This document shows, piece by piece, positions 14,789 to 21,632 of a stretch of DNA of 21,980 nucleotides (the first letter of the stretch is position 1; every line of letters begins with the position of its first letter). Source of the stretch: SZUA-359 sp039809125 (lineage in GTDB: Bacteria > Patescibacteriota > Saccharimonadia > Saccharimonadales > Saccharimonadaceae); the NCBI GenBank assembly GCA_039809125.1, contig JBDHUM010000017.1, positions 1-21,980 on the forward strand. Reading direction: 5' to 3'. The position numbers were made by a program, and so were the translations under genes. Under the pieces are notes generated by a model. It made no database searches. It saw nothing but the letters and a program-made list of their open reading frames with translations, and was not told the DNA's origin.

Positions 14789-15673
14789 ATGCAAGCATCT
14801 AAAATGTGGAAACGATTTCGACCGCGTGTACGCGGTAGACTTGACGATCAGACGTTGTATGATAGTTCGTCGTTGTATGGCAGAGCTAAAATTATCATGC
14901 AGCAAGCACTACGGGAGGTATCATCAAATGGTGGATCGATGAAGCGTAGTGATCAAGCTGCAAATATGCTCAAACGACACAACAATCACCAGCCCGAAGA
15001 ACTTTTGGCGCAACTTATTTTATTATCGGCGAGTGCCTCGCGCGCCCAAAAAGAGATGGACGAGCATCGTGGTGGCTACAAAAATCGACAAGCTCGTCTG
15101 TTTGAGCTAATTGATTTTAATGATACTTTTGTTGACACCGTGTTAGCATTACCCGAAGATTATCTTGCTGATTTTCCAGCTCGCTTAAAGGCTGAAATTA
15201 CAAGGTATTGTGAGAGTGTAGGCGTGACGCCCTTTAGTGATCAGCAGTTTGATGCGATTATTCATGGACTTAGCCGCGAAATTGCGGTTTATCGTGGAGC
15301 TCGTGAACTCGGTTATATTGTACATATGACTAGTCGTGTGCAAGATGCTAAGGGTGTTGATATGGTAGTTACAGACCCCAAAACGAAGAAATCTATTAAT
15401 GTCGACGTCAAAACTCATTCGGCGTTCCATTTTCGCTTAATCGAGCTTCAGCACCAACGCCGAATTGATGAATCGCGACGATTGGAGTGTGAGTTGGCTG
15501 GTTTTTGTAAGCTTGTTAACGGTCATAATCACGACCAAGTTGAGACTGTATTATTACGAATCGCCACCGATCGATTGGGAGAAATCCGAAACTTTGGATT
15601 TGAAAATTTGAGCGCACTAGGCACGTTGATCAGCCAAGCGATTGAAAATGACGGTCGCTACATCGCTGGCTAA
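14789..15673 (+). CDS. Putative PD-(D/E)XK-fold nuclease-like protein
   Basis: A 294-residue protein with no family I can name. An Arg/Lys-rich N-terminus (MWKRFRPRVRGRLDD) precedes a helical region. Residues 160-215 carry the pattern of a PD-(D/E)XK nuclease: E164 in a helix (SREIAVYRGARELGYIVHM), then GVDMVVTDP with D191, then NVDVKTH with D206-x-K208, 15 residues on, the usual spacing between the first acid and the D-x-K strand. This order (helix Glu, strand Asp, strand D-x-K) matches restriction-endonuclease-like folds used in repair, recombination and restriction. No methyltransferase, helicase or specificity gene is adjacent, so a classical restriction system is not supported. A leadered TATACT promoter drives it; the next gene has its own. 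Fold is an inference from motif spacing only. Confidence 0.62.
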   Translation: MQASKMWKRFRPRVRGRLDDQTLYDSSSLYGRAKIIMQQALREVSSNGGSMKRSDQAANMLKRHNNHQPEELLAQLILLSASASRAQKEMDEHRGGYKNRQARLFELIDFNDTFVDTVLALPEDYLADFPARLKAEITRYCESVGVTPFSDQQFDAIIHGLSREIAVYRGARELGYIVHMTSRVQDAKGVDMVVTDPKTKKSINVDVKTHSAFHFRLIELQHQRRIDESRRLECELAGFCKLVNGHNHDQVETVLLRIATDRLGEIRNFGFENLSALGTLISQAIENDGRYIAG

Positions 15674-15684
15674 TCATTAACAGA

Positions 15685-15713
15685 TTGATTTTACGAATAA
15701 TCTATGACATTAT
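15685..15713 (+). promoter_or_regulatory. Sigma-70 promoter for the 15720-mutM unit
   Basis: TTGATT (15685-15690), 17 nt spacer ending in an extended TGA, CATTAT (15708-15713). The hexamer ends 6 nt before ATG 15720, again leaderless geometry. Confidence 0.5.
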
Positions 15714-15719
15714 TAAAAC

Positions 15720-16346
15720 ATGTATCGAAGTAGCTCATCGCGCGTAATTCCACTAATTATTTTTGGCGTGGTGCTTATTGCATTAATTATTGGGCTAATT
15801 TCAGCTGGCCGATTTTTGTTTGGCGGAAATAGTAAAAAGACTGAAGAAACAAAATCAATTGTACAATCAGCACGCGATGAATTACTAAAAATTACTACCG
15901 AACGCAGCGTACGTATGACAATTCGCGGTCCGATTGTCGCCGACGAAAATTTTACAAGTTACCAGGTGTCGGTTTCACCGACCGCGCGCGTTTATACCGT
16001 GTTTGACGGTTATCTTGACGTTGTTCGTGAAAACAAGTCATATGAAAACAATAACAAAGCTTACGAAGAGTTTGTTTATGCTCTTGATAAGGCGGCAATT
16101 ACAAAACCCGGCAAGTATAATGAGGAGCAAGCAAGTGATTTACGAGGGGTCTGTGCGACAGGTCGGCTCTATGAGTTTGAATTTCTTGATGGTGGTAGTG
16201 TCAAAAAACATTATTGGACATCAACTTGCAAAGGTTCTCCTGGAACTTTTGGCGCTAGTGTTACGCAGGTGACAAACCTTTTTGCTAAACAAGTACCCGA
16301 GGTACGGCTCGAGTTTCTTGATTCTTCAAATCAACTTAGCTTGTAG
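15720..16346 (+). CDS. Membrane-anchored hypothetical protein
   Basis: A 208-residue protein of unknown function. A short basic N-terminus (MYRSSSSR) precedes one hydrophobic helix at about residues 9-35 (VIPLIIFGVVLIALIIGLIS), so the rest (about 170 residues) should lie outside the cytoplasmic membrane. The outer part alternates strands and short helices; it has two cysteines (in LRGVCATGR and in WTSTCKGSP) that could form a disulfide. A segment resembling FTSYQVSVSPTARVYTVFDG suggests a beta-rich fold. It is the first gene of a two-gene unit with mutM, whose start is 12 bp downstream; the pairing with a repair glycosylase may be simple packing. No lipobox or sortase signal is visible. Confidence 0.72.
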   Translation: MYRSSSSRVIPLIIFGVVLIALIIGLISAGRFLFGGNSKKTEETKSIVQSARDELLKITTERSVRMTIRGPIVADENFTSYQVSVSPTARVYTVFDGYLDVVRENKSYENNNKAYEEFVYALDKAAITKPGKYNEEQASDLRGVCATGRLYEFEFLDGGSVKKHYWTSTCKGSPGTFGASVTQVTNLFAKQVPEVRLEFLDSSNQLSL

Positions 16347-16358
16347 CGAGAGGCGAAG

Positions 16359-17225
16359 ATGCCCGAATTACCAGAAGTCGAAACTGTCCGGCGCGGACTA
16401 AACAGTTTGATTATTGGTAAGATTATTCGTGACGTATCAGTGTTTGATTCACCAAAAAGTTTTCCGAACGAGATGAGTCAAGTGAAGACTTTCATGATAG
16501 GTGCCAAAGTGACAGATGTAGCTCGACGTGCCAAGGTGTTGATTATTGGTTTATCGAGCGGTTATAGCTTAGTGATTCATCTCAAGATGACCGGACAACT
16601 TGTGTTCAGGGGGAAGCAACAGTTTGGTGCAGGGCACCCGAACGACTCGTTGATTGGCGAACTACCCGATCGCTCCACGAGGGTGTCTGTTGTGTTTAGT
16701 GATCTGTCGAAACTATTTTTTAATGATCAGCGTAAATTTGGCTGGATCAAGCTGTATCCGACCGTAGAAGTGTTAAATATTGATTTCATGAAAAAGATTG
16801 GACCGGAGCCATTGGAGGATAAGTTTACCGGCGAAGAGTTTATAAAACGTATGCGCCGTCATAGTAATACATCTGTAAAAGCGGCTATTTTAAATCAAAC
16901 TGTGTTGGCGGGTGTCGGTAATATTTATGCCGATGAAAGCTTGTGGGGTGCGCAGATTCATCCTGGAGCGCGGGTAAAGGACATTTCTGACAAGCAGCTC
17001 GAAAAACTGCTGAGTGAGATAAAGTATGTTATGAATTTGGCGATTGAAAAAGGCGGCAGTACTGATCGTAACTACGTGAATGCAGAGAGAAAAAAGGGTA
17101 GTTATATAGATTTCGCACGCGTATTTCGACGCGAAGGTCTTGCTTGTCAGCGATGTGGTGGGATGATCCAAAAAACTCGCGTTGCTGGGCGTGGCACGCA
17201 CATTTGCCCGACATGTCAAAATTGA
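16359..17225 (+). CDS. mutM: Formamidopyrimidine-DNA glycosylase (Fpg/MutM)
   Basis: A 288-residue bifunctional glycosylase/AP lyase that removes 8-oxoguanine and formamidopyrimidines. The N-terminus PELPEVETV carries the catalytic P2 and E3 (P2 after removal of Met), K59 in RRAKVL matches the conserved catalytic Lys, and MTGQL, NDQRKFGW, the H2TH region (AAILNQTVLAGVGNIYADE) and the C-terminal zinc finger (C263, C266, C283, C286) with the R278 in GRGTH are intact. The region between GQLVF and the FNDQRKFGW strand is longer than usual (about 20 extra residues around FGAGHPNDSLIGE). A GAGAGG Shine-Dalgarno lies 5 nt before the ATG, as expected for the second gene of a transcript. It keeps its zinc ligands, unlike DnaG. 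Confidence 0.95.
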   Translation: MPELPEVETVRRGLNSLIIGKIIRDVSVFDSPKSFPNEMSQVKTFMIGAKVTDVARRAKVLIIGLSSGYSLVIHLKMTGQLVFRGKQQFGAGHPNDSLIGELPDRSTRVSVVFSDLSKLFFNDQRKFGWIKLYPTVEVLNIDFMKKIGPEPLEDKFTGEEFIKRMRRHSNTSVKAAILNQTVLAGVGNIYADESLWGAQIHPGARVKDISDKQLEKLLSEIKYVMNLAIEKGGSTDRNYVNAERKKGSYIDFARVFRREGLACQRCGGMIQKTRVAGRGTHICPTCQN

Positions 17226-17266
17226 GTTTAGCTTACGGCCAGCTATGAGCTTAGTACATTGCGAGC

Positions 17267-17286
17267 ACTTGCCTTGTTCGGCAGGT
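17267..17286 (+). terminator. Hairpin after mutM, possible terminator without T tract
   Basis: ACTTGCC (17267-17273) pairs with GGCAGGT (17280-17286) around the loop TTGTTC, seven pairs with one G-T. No run of T follows, so termination is uncertain. It is the only notable structure in the 98 bp between mutM and holA apart from the holA -10. Confidence 0.3.
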
Positions 17287-17308
17287 AAAGCCCAACCGTA
17301 AATCAGTG

Positions 17309-17314
17309 TATAAT
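17309..17314 (+). promoter_or_regulatory. -10 box of holA
   Basis: Consensus TATAAT ending 9 nt before the GTG start at 17324. No -35 or Shine-Dalgarno is evident; a leader of zero to three bases is predicted. Confidence 0.5.
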
Positions 17315-17323
17315 TAACACGTA

Positions 17324-18268
17324 GTGATTTACTGTTTATTTGGCGAGAATAACTTTTTGCGTCAGCAGAAATTAAGTGAGATTGTCGGTCGAGAGCGGCT
17401 TGAGCGTTATGACGGGGAAGAATTGACCCGTGGTGACTTACCTGATATTTTTTTGGGTCAAACGCTATTTACAACCGAGCGTACCGTTTGCATAAAAGGA
17501 TCTAGCGCGAATAAGATGATCTGGGATGAGCTAGCTGATTGGTGTGAAAAGATCGATAGTTCATTTAAACTTATTTTGATCGATATCAAACCTGACAAGC
17601 GTACTAAAACCTATAAGTGGCTACAAAAAAATGCCAAAATTGAGCTGTGTAGTTACTGGACGCTGCGTGATACGCCACGTGCGACTCGCTGGCTTAACGA
17701 GTATGCCGCGCTGTCGGGCGTGGTGATATCTAATTTGCTGATTGATACCATGATTCAACGCGCGACCAGGTTGAGTAGTATCGATGAAAAACCAGTAATC
17801 GACCAAGATTTACTAGCTAATACGGTGGAGCAGCTGGTTGGTATGGATGGTGATGTTACCATCGACATACTCGATGCAGTGATGTCACCATCAGCGCTAG
17901 AGAATGCTTTTGATTTATTGAGCGTTGCCTTGCATGGTTCAGTCGAAAAAGTAAACTCGATGATTGGGCATTTAAAAATGTACGAAGACCCCCATCGTTT
18001 GATCGCATTGATAGCCAGTCAAACGCTAACTTTGAGTAGTCTGGTTTTGGGAAAAGATAGCCGTTCAGTTGATCAAATTGCTAGCGACACAAAAAGCCAT
18101 CCGTATGCATTAAATCAAATGCACTCGTTAGCGAAAGGGATGCAGCTCGAGCAAATTAAGAACATTGTTGGAGCGTTAGCAGAGGCTGATTTACAAATGA
18201 AACGCGGGCTAGGCAACCCATGGTCATCACTACAAACTGCACTACTTGTGATAGCAAATAGAAAGTAA
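17324..18268 (+). CDS. holA: DNA polymerase III delta subunit (clamp loader)
   Basis: A 314-residue HolA-like protein, the clamp-loader subunit that opens the sliding clamp. It is recognised by the N-terminal YCLFGENNFLRQQKL strand-helix, the DLPDIFLGQTLFTTERTV segment, the KLILIDIKPDKRTKTYKWL strand and helix, and the C-terminal collar region PSALENAFDLLSVALHGS with HPYALNQMHSLAKGMQLEQI and the ADLQMKRGLGNPWSSLQTAL helix. The family has no catalytic ATPase site of its own. Overall length is slightly under the usual 330-340. It starts with GTG 9 nt after TATAAT. It converges on rpsT, whose 3' end lies 9 bp away. The gene order mutM-holA-rpsT puts it beside its usual neighbour, since holA and rpsT are adjacent in many bacteria. 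Confidence 0.9.
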   Translation: MIYCLFGENNFLRQQKLSEIVGRERLERYDGEELTRGDLPDIFLGQTLFTTERTVCIKGSSANKMIWDELADWCEKIDSSFKLILIDIKPDKRTKTYKWLQKNAKIELCSYWTLRDTPRATRWLNEYAALSGVVISNLLIDTMIQRATRLSSIDEKPVIDQDLLANTVEQLVGMDGDVTIDILDAVMSPSALENAFDLLSVALHGSVEKVNSMIGHLKMYEDPHRLIALIASQTLTLSSLVLGKDSRSVDQIASDTKSHPYALNQMHSLAKGMQLEQIKNIVGALAEADLQMKRGLGNPWSSLQTALLVIANRK

Positions 18269-18295
18269 GCCAAATGGCTACTTGGCAGCTTTTTT
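18269..18295 (+). terminator. Possible holA terminator overlapping the rpsT 3' end
   Basis: GCCAA (18269-18273) pairs with TTGGC (18282-18286), followed by AGC and then six T (18290-18295). A nested AGCC-AAAT-GGCT (18268-18279) is an alternative fold. The stem is short and part of it codes for the S20 C-terminus on the other strand. Confidence 0.35.
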
Positions 18296-18682
18296 AGCAA
18301 CTGGCTTTTTCGCTGAAGATGTCTTTTTTGTAGCAGGTTTTTTAGTGCTCGTTGCGGTGGTCTTAGCTTTCGGTGCTGCTTTTTTAGTTGCTGGTTTTGC
18401 AGCAGCAGCCGGTGTTGCTTTTTTAGCTTTCGAGAGTTTCACGCCAGCGTCTTTAGCAGCCTTTGAAAGGGCAGCTTTGCGTCGCGCAGCTGTAGCTTTA
18501 GGAAGCAAGTTCTTCTTAACAGCCTTGTCAATTTCGCTATGAGCTTTGGCGAGTGAGTCAGAAGTAGGTTTAGCATGAAAGTGCTTCACGCTAAGCTTGG
18601 TACTGCGCTTCGTGGCAACATTTCGCTCCTGCCGGATCGCGGTTTGCTTCATTCGTTTGATGGCTGATTTAATAATGGGCAC
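18278..18682 (-). CDS. rpsT: 30S ribosomal protein S20 with a lysine/alanine-rich C-terminal tail
   Basis: A 134-residue S20, which binds 16S rRNA early in 30S assembly. The first 85 or so residues match the family: IIKSAIKRMKQTAIRQERN, then STKLSVKHFHAK, SEIDKAVKKNLLPKATAARR and KAALSKAAKDAG, the three-helix bundle. The remaining ~48 residues are a low-complexity tail of Lys, Ala, Pro and Thr (PATKKAAPKAKTTATSTKKP type repeats), like the tails of histone H1 or mycobacterial HupB, and are not part of ordinary S20 (about 87 residues). The start is GTG at 18682 with an AAGGAAG Shine-Dalgarno 4-5 nt upstream and a TTTACA-17-TATACT promoter. Convergent with holA, divergent from the DHH gene. The tail may bind nucleic acids; that is inference. 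Confidence 0.93.
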   Translation of the reverse strand: MPIIKSAIKRMKQTAIRQERNVATKRSTKLSVKHFHAKPTSDSLAKAHSEIDKAVKKNLLPKATAARRKAALSKAAKDAGVKLSKAKKATPAAAAKPATKKAAPKAKTTATSTKKPATKKTSSAKKPVAKKAAK

Positions 18683-18724
18683 AAAACTTCCTTTTAACTT
18701 AAAAATTATAGAACAATCTAGTGT

Positions 18725-18753
18725 AGTATACCTGATTTGTCTCTCGGTGTAAA
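18725..18753 (-). promoter_or_regulatory. Sigma-70 promoter of rpsT
   Basis: On the minus strand: TTTACA (18748-18753), 17 nt spacer, TATACT (18725-18730). Start near 18718 gives a leader of about 36 nt that contains the AAGGAAG Shine-Dalgarno. A second TATAAT on the same strand at 18705-18710 is an alternative -10 without a -35. Confidence 0.6.
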
Positions 18754-18772
18754 GTTAGTGGTGGCAAAACTG

Positions 18773-18802
18773 TTGACTGAACCAAACTACTTATGGTATA
18801 GT
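18773..18802 (+). promoter_or_regulatory. Sigma-70 promoter of the DHH-relative gene
   Basis: TTGACT (18773-18778), 18 nt spacer ending in TGG, TATAGT (18797-18802). Leader about 40 nt with AAAAGGA (18835-18841) 7 nt before the ATG: a full conventional promoter and ribosome binding site, unlike most genes here. Confidence 0.65.
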
Positions 18803-18848
18803 GACGCGTAAGAAACACCGCAAAATAAACAGATAAAAGGACAAACGA

Positions 18849-20867
18849 ATGGCACAAGAGTCAGTAAAACAGCAAATTATCGACACCATTAAAGAAGTTG
18901 ATAACGTTTTAGTGACAGTTGGTAGTAATCCATCTGTTGATGTACTCTCGGCGGCACTTGGTGTAACATTGGTCATAAACAAACTGAATAAGCATGCCAC
19001 GGCCGTATTTTCGGGTAGTATCCCGCCGGCAATTTCATTTCTTGATCCTGAAAAGACGTTTGAGGATACTGTCGATAGTTTGCGTGATTTTATCATTGCA
19101 CTTGATAAAGAAAAAGCTGATCATCTTCGATACAAGGTAGACGGTGATCTTGTGAAGATTTTTATCACACCGTATCGTACGGTAATTTCCGAAAAAGATC
19201 TTGATTACAGTTCTGGTGACTACAATGTTGAGATGGTAATCGCGCTTGATGTTGAGAACGAAGAAGACCTAGATAAAGCGCTAAGCGATCACGGACGGAT
19301 CATGCATGATGCAACAGTCGTATCAGTTAGTATTGGTTCGGAGGCAAGTGAACTTGGTACTTTGCAGTGGCATGAACAAGATGCCAGTAGCTATAGCGAA
19401 CTAATGGTTGGCGTAGCTGATGGTCTGCGGGACGGCAAAAACTTACTAGATGAGCAAACATCTACAGCACTACTTACCGGTATTGTGGCTGCAACCGAAC
19501 GATTTAGTAATGAAAAAACGACTTCTGGCGCAATGACCGTTGCTGCTCAGCTGATGGCAGCGGGCGCAAACCAACAACTGATTGCGATCAAGCTTGAAGA
19601 AGCTAGTCAGGAACCACTAGATACTGAGGGAGAGTCCGAAACGGGTGATAGTAATGAAGATTCGGTAGATGAAGGTGTTGGGAAACCAGCTCCAATCAAA
19701 GAAAAAGCCTCTAAAAAGCCAAAGCAAGACGATGAACCGATTGTTGATCGGCCTGCTGCGGATGGAACAATGCTTATATCGCATGCAAAACGAGGTGATG
19801 TCGATGATGTTGCCAAACAAGTTGAAGAAGAGCGTCAGTCTGATGCAACAGAAGAGGCTGAGCGTGAACTTTCAAAGGCTATCAAAAAGCCCTCAGCTGT
19901 ACCAAGCTTAAAAGATATGAAAGCTGATCTTGACGCTGCTAAAGCCGAGCTTGATAAGGAGAGCGAAAGTGATAGCGACGAGTTGCCAGCTCTACCGAGC
20001 CTACCACCTGTAATGCCACCAAAAGCAACGGACATTCATAGCGACCGTGAGGAAATTGATAAACCAACATTTGGCGGCGTGCTCAATGCGACGAGTGAAC
20101 AGGCAGCAATTGACAAAAGAAATGCCGAACTAGAAGATCAAAATAAAACAATTCTAAAGCACGAAGGGGCAAAATACGTAGGCAATCAGCCATCGCACAT
20201 TCCGCCGTTAAATTCGTTTACACAAACACTTTCCACACCAGAATTACCGTCAGCTGACCCTCTATCAACTGATAACCCTACTACTCATGTCAAAACAGTT
20301 GAAGAGCCGACTGCGTCAGAAGCACCTGAATCTCCAAAAGAGACGCCACAATCAAATGACTCGTTTGCGCTATCATTTGAGCCTGCTCCAACTCCACCGC
20401 CAATGACAGCGCCGCTGCCGCCGTCCGATCAAGCGAAGCCTGAACCCAAGGCTGAAGCAGAGCATATACCAACTCTCAATGAACTTGATGAGGCCTATCG
20501 TACGCCTGCTAATAATTCTCCGTCACCTGCAATTGACGAAGCACTTAAGGCTGCCACTTCAACATCAGAGCATAAGGAAAACGCTTTGCCTGACATTTCT
20601 ACATTGCCGCCACTTCAAACGCAAACACCCGCTAATGATGGCAGTTTGCCACCACTTCCACCGCCACCAGCAAGTATCGATGGTTTACCGCCGTTACCAC
20701 CCTTGCCTCCAATGAGTGAGCCGACTCGAGCGAACACACAAAATCCCGAAACGTTACTCGGTAATATGCTGCCGCCTCTACCAACCCCCCCTGCCAGCAC
20801 TACGCCGCCAATCCCAACATCCGCGACCAACGATCCCAATCAGTTTCGTATTCCAGGCCAAAGCTAG
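18849..20867 (+). CDS. Degenerate DHH-family (NrnA-like) protein with long proline-rich tail
   Basis: A 672-residue two-part protein. Residues 1 to about 258 follow the layout of the DHH domain of NrnA-type phosphoesterases: VLVTVGSNPSVDVLSAALG stands where they have H-x-N-P-D-G-D-A-x-G-S, IALDVEN at the L-D-x-x-D strand (D134), and VVSVSIGSEASELGTLQWHE...ASSYSEL aligns without gaps to the IDHH...DP-EASST-AE region. The metal residues are mostly lost: the His is G25, the first Asp is S29, and the DHH triad is S161-I162-G163, so it is probably inactive. The ALLTGIVAATERFSNEKTTSG stretch is conserved in kind; the GGGH-bearing DHHA1 part is missing. The tail (about 260-672) is acidic then Pro-rich (LPPLPPPPASIDGLPPLPPL), probably disordered. 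truB follows, as it follows nrnA in many bacteria. A scaffold or RNA-binding role is possible. Confidence 0.72.
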   Translation: MAQESVKQQIIDTIKEVDNVLVTVGSNPSVDVLSAALGVTLVINKLNKHATAVFSGSIPPAISFLDPEKTFEDTVDSLRDFIIALDKEKADHLRYKVDGDLVKIFITPYRTVISEKDLDYSSGDYNVEMVIALDVENEEDLDKALSDHGRIMHDATVVSVSIGSEASELGTLQWHEQDASSYSELMVGVADGLRDGKNLLDEQTSTALLTGIVAATERFSNEKTTSGAMTVAAQLMAAGANQQLIAIKLEEASQEPLDTEGESETGDSNEDSVDEGVGKPAPIKEKASKKPKQDDEPIVDRPAADGTMLISHAKRGDVDDVAKQVEEERQSDATEEAERELSKAIKKPSAVPSLKDMKADLDAAKAELDKESESDSDELPALPSLPPVMPPKATDIHSDREEIDKPTFGGVLNATSEQAAIDKRNAELEDQNKTILKHEGAKYVGNQPSHIPPLNSFTQTLSTPELPSADPLSTDNPTTHVKTVEEPTASEAPESPKETPQSNDSFALSFEPAPTPPPMTAPLPPSDQAKPEPKAEAEHIPTLNELDEAYRTPANNSPSPAIDEALKAATSTSEHKENALPDISTLPPLQTQTPANDGSLPPLPPPPASIDGLPPLPPLPPMSEPTRANTQNPETLLGNMLPPLPTPPASTTPPIPTSATNDPNQFRIPGQS

Positions 20868-20892
20868 CTAGAATACATCGACGTAAATACGC

Positions 20893-20898
20893 TATACT
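20893..20898 (+). promoter_or_regulatory. -10 box of truB, leaderless geometry
   Basis: TATACT, part of the recurrent GCTATACT octamer, ends 8 nt before GTG 20907. A TATAGT at 20903-20908 overlaps the start codon and cannot serve it. No Shine-Dalgarno. Confidence 0.55.
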
Positions 20899-20906
20899 GC
20901 GCTATA

Positions 20907-21632
20907 GTGCATGAAGATGATGTTTTATTAATTGATAAACCGGCTGGTCTTACTAGTTTTGGCGTCGTGGCGCGTATTCGCCGAGTTTTGACTGAGCAAA
21001 AAAGAGCGTTTCATCAGCAACGAGGCTACTGTCAGACAAAAAACCAACCTATCAGCAAGTGCCGCTGTAAAGTAAAGGTTGGACACACTGGTACCCTCGA
21101 TCCATTTGCAACGGGGCTTATGATTATTGTCACCGGTAAAGAGTGTCGAAACGCCAGCCACTATACGAAACTTGATAAAACGTACGAAACAACTATTGAG
21201 CTCGGAAAGATTAGTACTACCGGTGATCCAGAGGGTGAGATTAATGCTGCAAGTTTTGTCATACCCTCACTTCATGAAGTTGAGGCGGTTTTGCCGCGTT
21301 TTACGGGCAAAATTATGCAAACACCACCGGCTTTTAGCGCCATCAAAATTAATGGAAGGCGCGCTTACCACCTTGCACGTGAAGGAAAGAGGGTCGATAT
21401 GCCCGTGCGCCAGGTGACTGTGTATAAGCTGGAATTAATTAATTACGACTATCCCTATTTGCACATCAGAGTACAGGTAAGTAGTGGTACTTATATTCGC
21501 AGCCTAGCCGAAGATATCGGTCGCGAGCTGGGGGTCGGCGCATATTGTCTCAACTTGCGCAGACTATCGGTAGGTGAATGGAAAGTTACGAGTGCAAAGA
21601 CACTTCAGGATTTTGGCCTATCAAAAGGTTGA
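20907..21632 (+). CDS. truB: tRNA pseudouridine-55 synthase TruB, short form with insert
   Basis: A 241-residue TruB, which makes pseudouridine 55 in the T loop of tRNAs. Recognised by LLIDKPAGLTSFGVV, the catalytic motif GHTGTLDPFATG (the Asp of TLDP is the nucleophile), KTYETTIELG, TPPAFSAIKINGRRAYHLAR and VSSGTYIRSLAEDIGRELG. Between the KPAGLTS strand and GHTGTLDP are about 20 extra residues (EQKRAFHQQRGYCQTKNQ, then ISKCRCK) including three cysteines. The protein stops soon after the LRRLSVGEW core, so the C-terminal PUA-type domain of E. coli TruB (314 residues) is missing. It starts with GTG 8 nt after TATACT. Its stop codon overlaps the -35 of the next gene. Assignment is firm; the insert may interact with RNA or a partner. 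Confidence 0.93.
   Translation: MHEDDVLLIDKPAGLTSFGVVARIRRVLTEQKRAFHQQRGYCQTKNQPISKCRCKVKVGHTGTLDPFATGLMIIVTGKECRNASHYTKLDKTYETTIELGKISTTGDPEGEINAASFVIPSLHEVEAVLPRFTGKIMQTPPAFSAIKINGRRAYHLAREGKRVDMPVRQVTVYKLELINYDYPYLHIRVQVSSGTYIRSLAEDIGRELGVGAYCLNLRRLSVGEWKVTSAKTLQDFGLSKG

Noticed and set aside
15278..15415. Restriction-modification system around the PD-(D/E)XK-like gene
   Set aside because: Neighbours are avtA, a membrane protein and mutM; no methyltransferase, specificity or helicase gene is in the window.
17226..17323. Possible tRNA or small RNA between mutM and holA
   Set aside because: A TTCGGC and a short hairpin are present, but no acceptor stem, D-loop or anticodon arm can be folded around them.
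18282..18430. Tandem repeat or low-complexity DNA element opposite the rpsT 3' end
   Set aside because: The repetitive look comes from Lys/Ala/Thr/Pro codons of the S20 tail rather than an independent repeat.
19980..20860. Collagen-like or secreted proline-rich protein at the end of the DHH-relative gene
   Set aside because: The proline-rich part is in the same frame as the DHH-like domain, and the protein has no signal peptide or membrane helix, so it is a cytoplasmic tail.
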